Assembly (NCBI GenBank): GCA_036272735.1
Contig: DATAYF010000016.1
Location: forward strand, 1-6,486
Length of the DNA: 6,486 nt
Origin: DATAYF01 sp036272735
GTDB lineage: Bacteria > Chloroflexota > Ktedonobacteria > Ktedonobacterales > Ktedonobacteraceae
Direction: 5' to 3'
Shown piece after piece: positions 5,060 through 6,486 of the stretch (positions are counted from its first letter, which is position 1; the number at the start of each line of letters is the position of its first letter). The notes under the pieces were generated by a model. That model saw only the letters and a program-made list of their open reading frames with translations, was not told where the DNA came from and made no database searches. The translations under genes were made by a program, and so were the position numbers.

Positions 5060-6388
5060 ATGATGTCTCATGCTAAGCAGACCAGGCAGACCAGGCGTAT
5101 CACACATGCGTCAAATGACACGCTTCTCACTATTCTTGAGACACTGCCCGGTGCCTTGTTTGTCGTCGATGACGCCGTGACGATTGTCTATGCCAATGCG
5201 AACGCGCAGGCTATCACCGGAACCGCACCAGAGGCATTACGTGGGAACCCCTTCTGGCGAGGAGCGCCCCAGCTGGTGAGCCCCTCGCTCTACCAGGCCG
5301 TCCAGAAGACCAGACAGAGCCAGGCATTGACCGAAGTGGCGTATGTTTCTCCCGTGACCCAGCGCTGGCTGCATGTGCAGCTCTCGCCGACCGTTGGGGG
5401 GCTCCTGTTACAGTTCCAGGAGGGGAGTGCGCCGAGTGCACCAGCCCAACACCAGCAGACGTTTCCCCAGAGCGAACAGCTCTCCGCTGCGATCCTGGAG
5501 CACATCTCTGACCGGCTCGTGATCTTGACCCCTGAGGGGATGATCCTGGCCATCAATCAGCGCCCTTTAGCGGATGCCCAGGTCCGACGCGAGGAGATCA
5601 TTGGCAGACCCCTGGCTGAAACGCCCTGGTGGTCGTACACTCCTGCCACACAAGAGCGATTGCGCGCAGCCATTGCGCAAGCCAACCGGGGCGAAACCGT
5701 GCGTTTTGAGGCCAGAATATGCCCACAGCCGGGAAGCTATCTGGACCTGGCGATCACGATCACTCCGCATCGTGATGATGAGAGCACCCTCACCTATCTC
5801 ATCTGTACCGGCCTGGATATCACCGAGCGCAAGCGCGAAGAAGAGCTGCGTGCCCTGGTCGATGCCATTCCCCAGTTGGTCTGGATCGCAGGGCCCGATG
5901 GGTCGATCACCTACAACAATCAACCCTTGATCGACTATCTGGCGATGACCCTCGAACAGGTCCAAGGTGATGGCTGGATGGCGGCGGTACATCCTGAAGA
6001 TCGGCAACAGGTACGGGAGGCGTGGCAGACCTCCATCCAGACCGGCGTGCCCTATGAAATGGAACAACGCTATCAAGACGGCACCAGCGGAGCATATCGC
6101 TGGTTTCTGGTCCGAGGCGTGCCGCAGCGAAATGCCCAGGGCACGATCCTGCACTGGGTGGGGACCTGTACGGACATCGAGGAGCAGAAACAGGCCGAAG
6201 AGCGGATCACAGCCAGCGAGCAGAACTGGCGGGTGCTGGCCGAAACGGTGCCGCAGCTGGTGTGGACAACGCGGCCCGATGGTCGGACTGACTACGTGAA
6301 TCAGCGCTATTGTGATGTGACGCAGGCCGCTTTTGAGCAGTTACGGGATTATGGATGGCGTCAGTTCGTGCATCCTGAAGATATTTAG
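5060..6388 (+). CDS. Multi-PAS sensor protein, probable kinase cut by an in-frame TAG
   Basis: A paralogue of the upstream kinase. From ATG 5060 (ATG 5063 is an alternative) it reads 442 residues: PAS at about 21-121, 143-258 and 262-375 (HPED at 311-314, PAC part YRWFLVRG...TCTDI), and the start of a fourth PAS from about 389. TAG at 6386-6388 stops it inside that domain, right after FVHPEDI. The frame carries on with PAS sequence to the window end, so the intact ancestor was longer, presumably ending in HisKA and HATPase_c. The fourth PAS resembles the third, not the fourth PAS of the neighbour, so the arrays differ. No membrane segment. If translated as it stands, the product would be a PAS-only protein with half a domain at its end, probably unstable. 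The frame is open back to 4952, but that part overlaps the non-coding leader repeat. No start-proximal ribosome-binding site is strong; GGGAAAGAGAG lies 10-20 bases upstream. Confidence 0.8.
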   Translation: MMSHAKQTRQTRRITHASNDTLLTILETLPGALFVVDDAVTIVYANANAQAITGTAPEALRGNPFWRGAPQLVSPSLYQAVQKTRQSQALTEVAYVSPVTQRWLHVQLSPTVGGLLLQFQEGSAPSAPAQHQQTFPQSEQLSAAILEHISDRLVILTPEGMILAINQRPLADAQVRREEIIGRPLAETPWWSYTPATQERLRAAIAQANRGETVRFEARICPQPGSYLDLAITITPHRDDESTLTYLICTGLDITERKREEELRALVDAIPQLVWIAGPDGSITYNNQPLIDYLAMTLEQVQGDGWMAAVHPEDRQQVREAWQTSIQTGVPYEMEQRYQDGTSGAYRWFLVRGVPQRNAQGTILHWVGTCTDIEEQKQAEERITASEQNWRVLAETVPQLVWTTRPDGRTDYVNQRYCDVTQAAFEQLRDYGWRQFVHPEDI

Positions 6389-6486
6389 CGGACACTGGCT
6401 CTTCGGCAACATTCACTTGCAACAGGGGAACTCTATGAGGACGAATATCGTCTCAGAAATAGTCGGACCGGCGAATATCGCTGGTT
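6389..6486 (+). pseudogene. Continuation of the fourth PAS domain after the TAG (partial)
   Basis: The same frame continues for 32 codons to the window edge. It begins RTLALRQHS, then has LYEDEYRLRN and ends with GEYRW, which is the second half of a PAS_3-type domain; compare KYRLRNG and AYRWF in the upstream kinase. This shows that the TAG at 6386-6388 interrupts a domain instead of ending a gene. The residue before the lost one is usually D-D-R/Q in relatives, so a CAG-to-TAG change is plausible. The rest of the gene lies outside the window. Confidence 0.8.

Overview
The window looks like accessory DNA from a soil-type, multicellular Chloroflexota bacterium, most likely a member of Ktedonobacteria. 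This is an inference from the style of the PAS-rich histidine kinases, recalled from that group, and from the density of decayed insertion sequences. No rRNA or single-copy marker is present to confirm it.

Layout. Positions 3-110 hold the last 35 codons of an unrecognised + strand gene, followed by a perfect 15-bp inverted repeat (147-194). From 202 to 2024 the DNA is a graveyard of three insertion sequences, all oriented on the minus strand. First comes the 3' end of an IS3-family transposase gene broken by an in-frame TAG (202-523). Next is a 0.4-kb strongly hairpinned segment (about 524-934) resembling the right end and guide-RNA (omega/reRNA) region of an IS200/IS605 TnpB element, without a recognisable tnpB and with its own promoter-like sequence. 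Last is an ISL3-family transposase gene (935-1908) with a frameshift, an apparent D-to-N change at the first catalytic position and a missing 3' end, but with its outer tip near 2024 preserved.

Positions 2025-2464 are an AT-richer spacer carrying a good promoter (TTGACG-17-TATATT) and a long leader. Two paralogous multi-PAS sensor genes follow on the + strand. The first (2465-4645) is a complete soluble hybrid-less histidine kinase: four PAS domains, the HisKA phospho-acceptor histidine and an intact ATPase domain. The second (5060 onward) starts with the same kind of PAS array but meets an in-frame TAG at 6386-6388 inside its fourth PAS domain. Recognisable PAS sequence continues in the same frame to the window end, so the gene is probably broken.

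How they work together. The kinase would sense a cytoplasmic signal through its PAS array and phosphorylate a response regulator encoded elsewhere; none is in the window. The two sensors arose by duplication: their second PAS regions align without gaps at the DNA level, and they share a 29-nt leader segment in different reading phases, which places the true starts downstream of the longest possible ORF starts. No wholly new system can be demonstrated. The best leads are the structured, promoter-bearing RNA-like segment stranded between two dead transposase genes, and the shared leader of the sensor pair.
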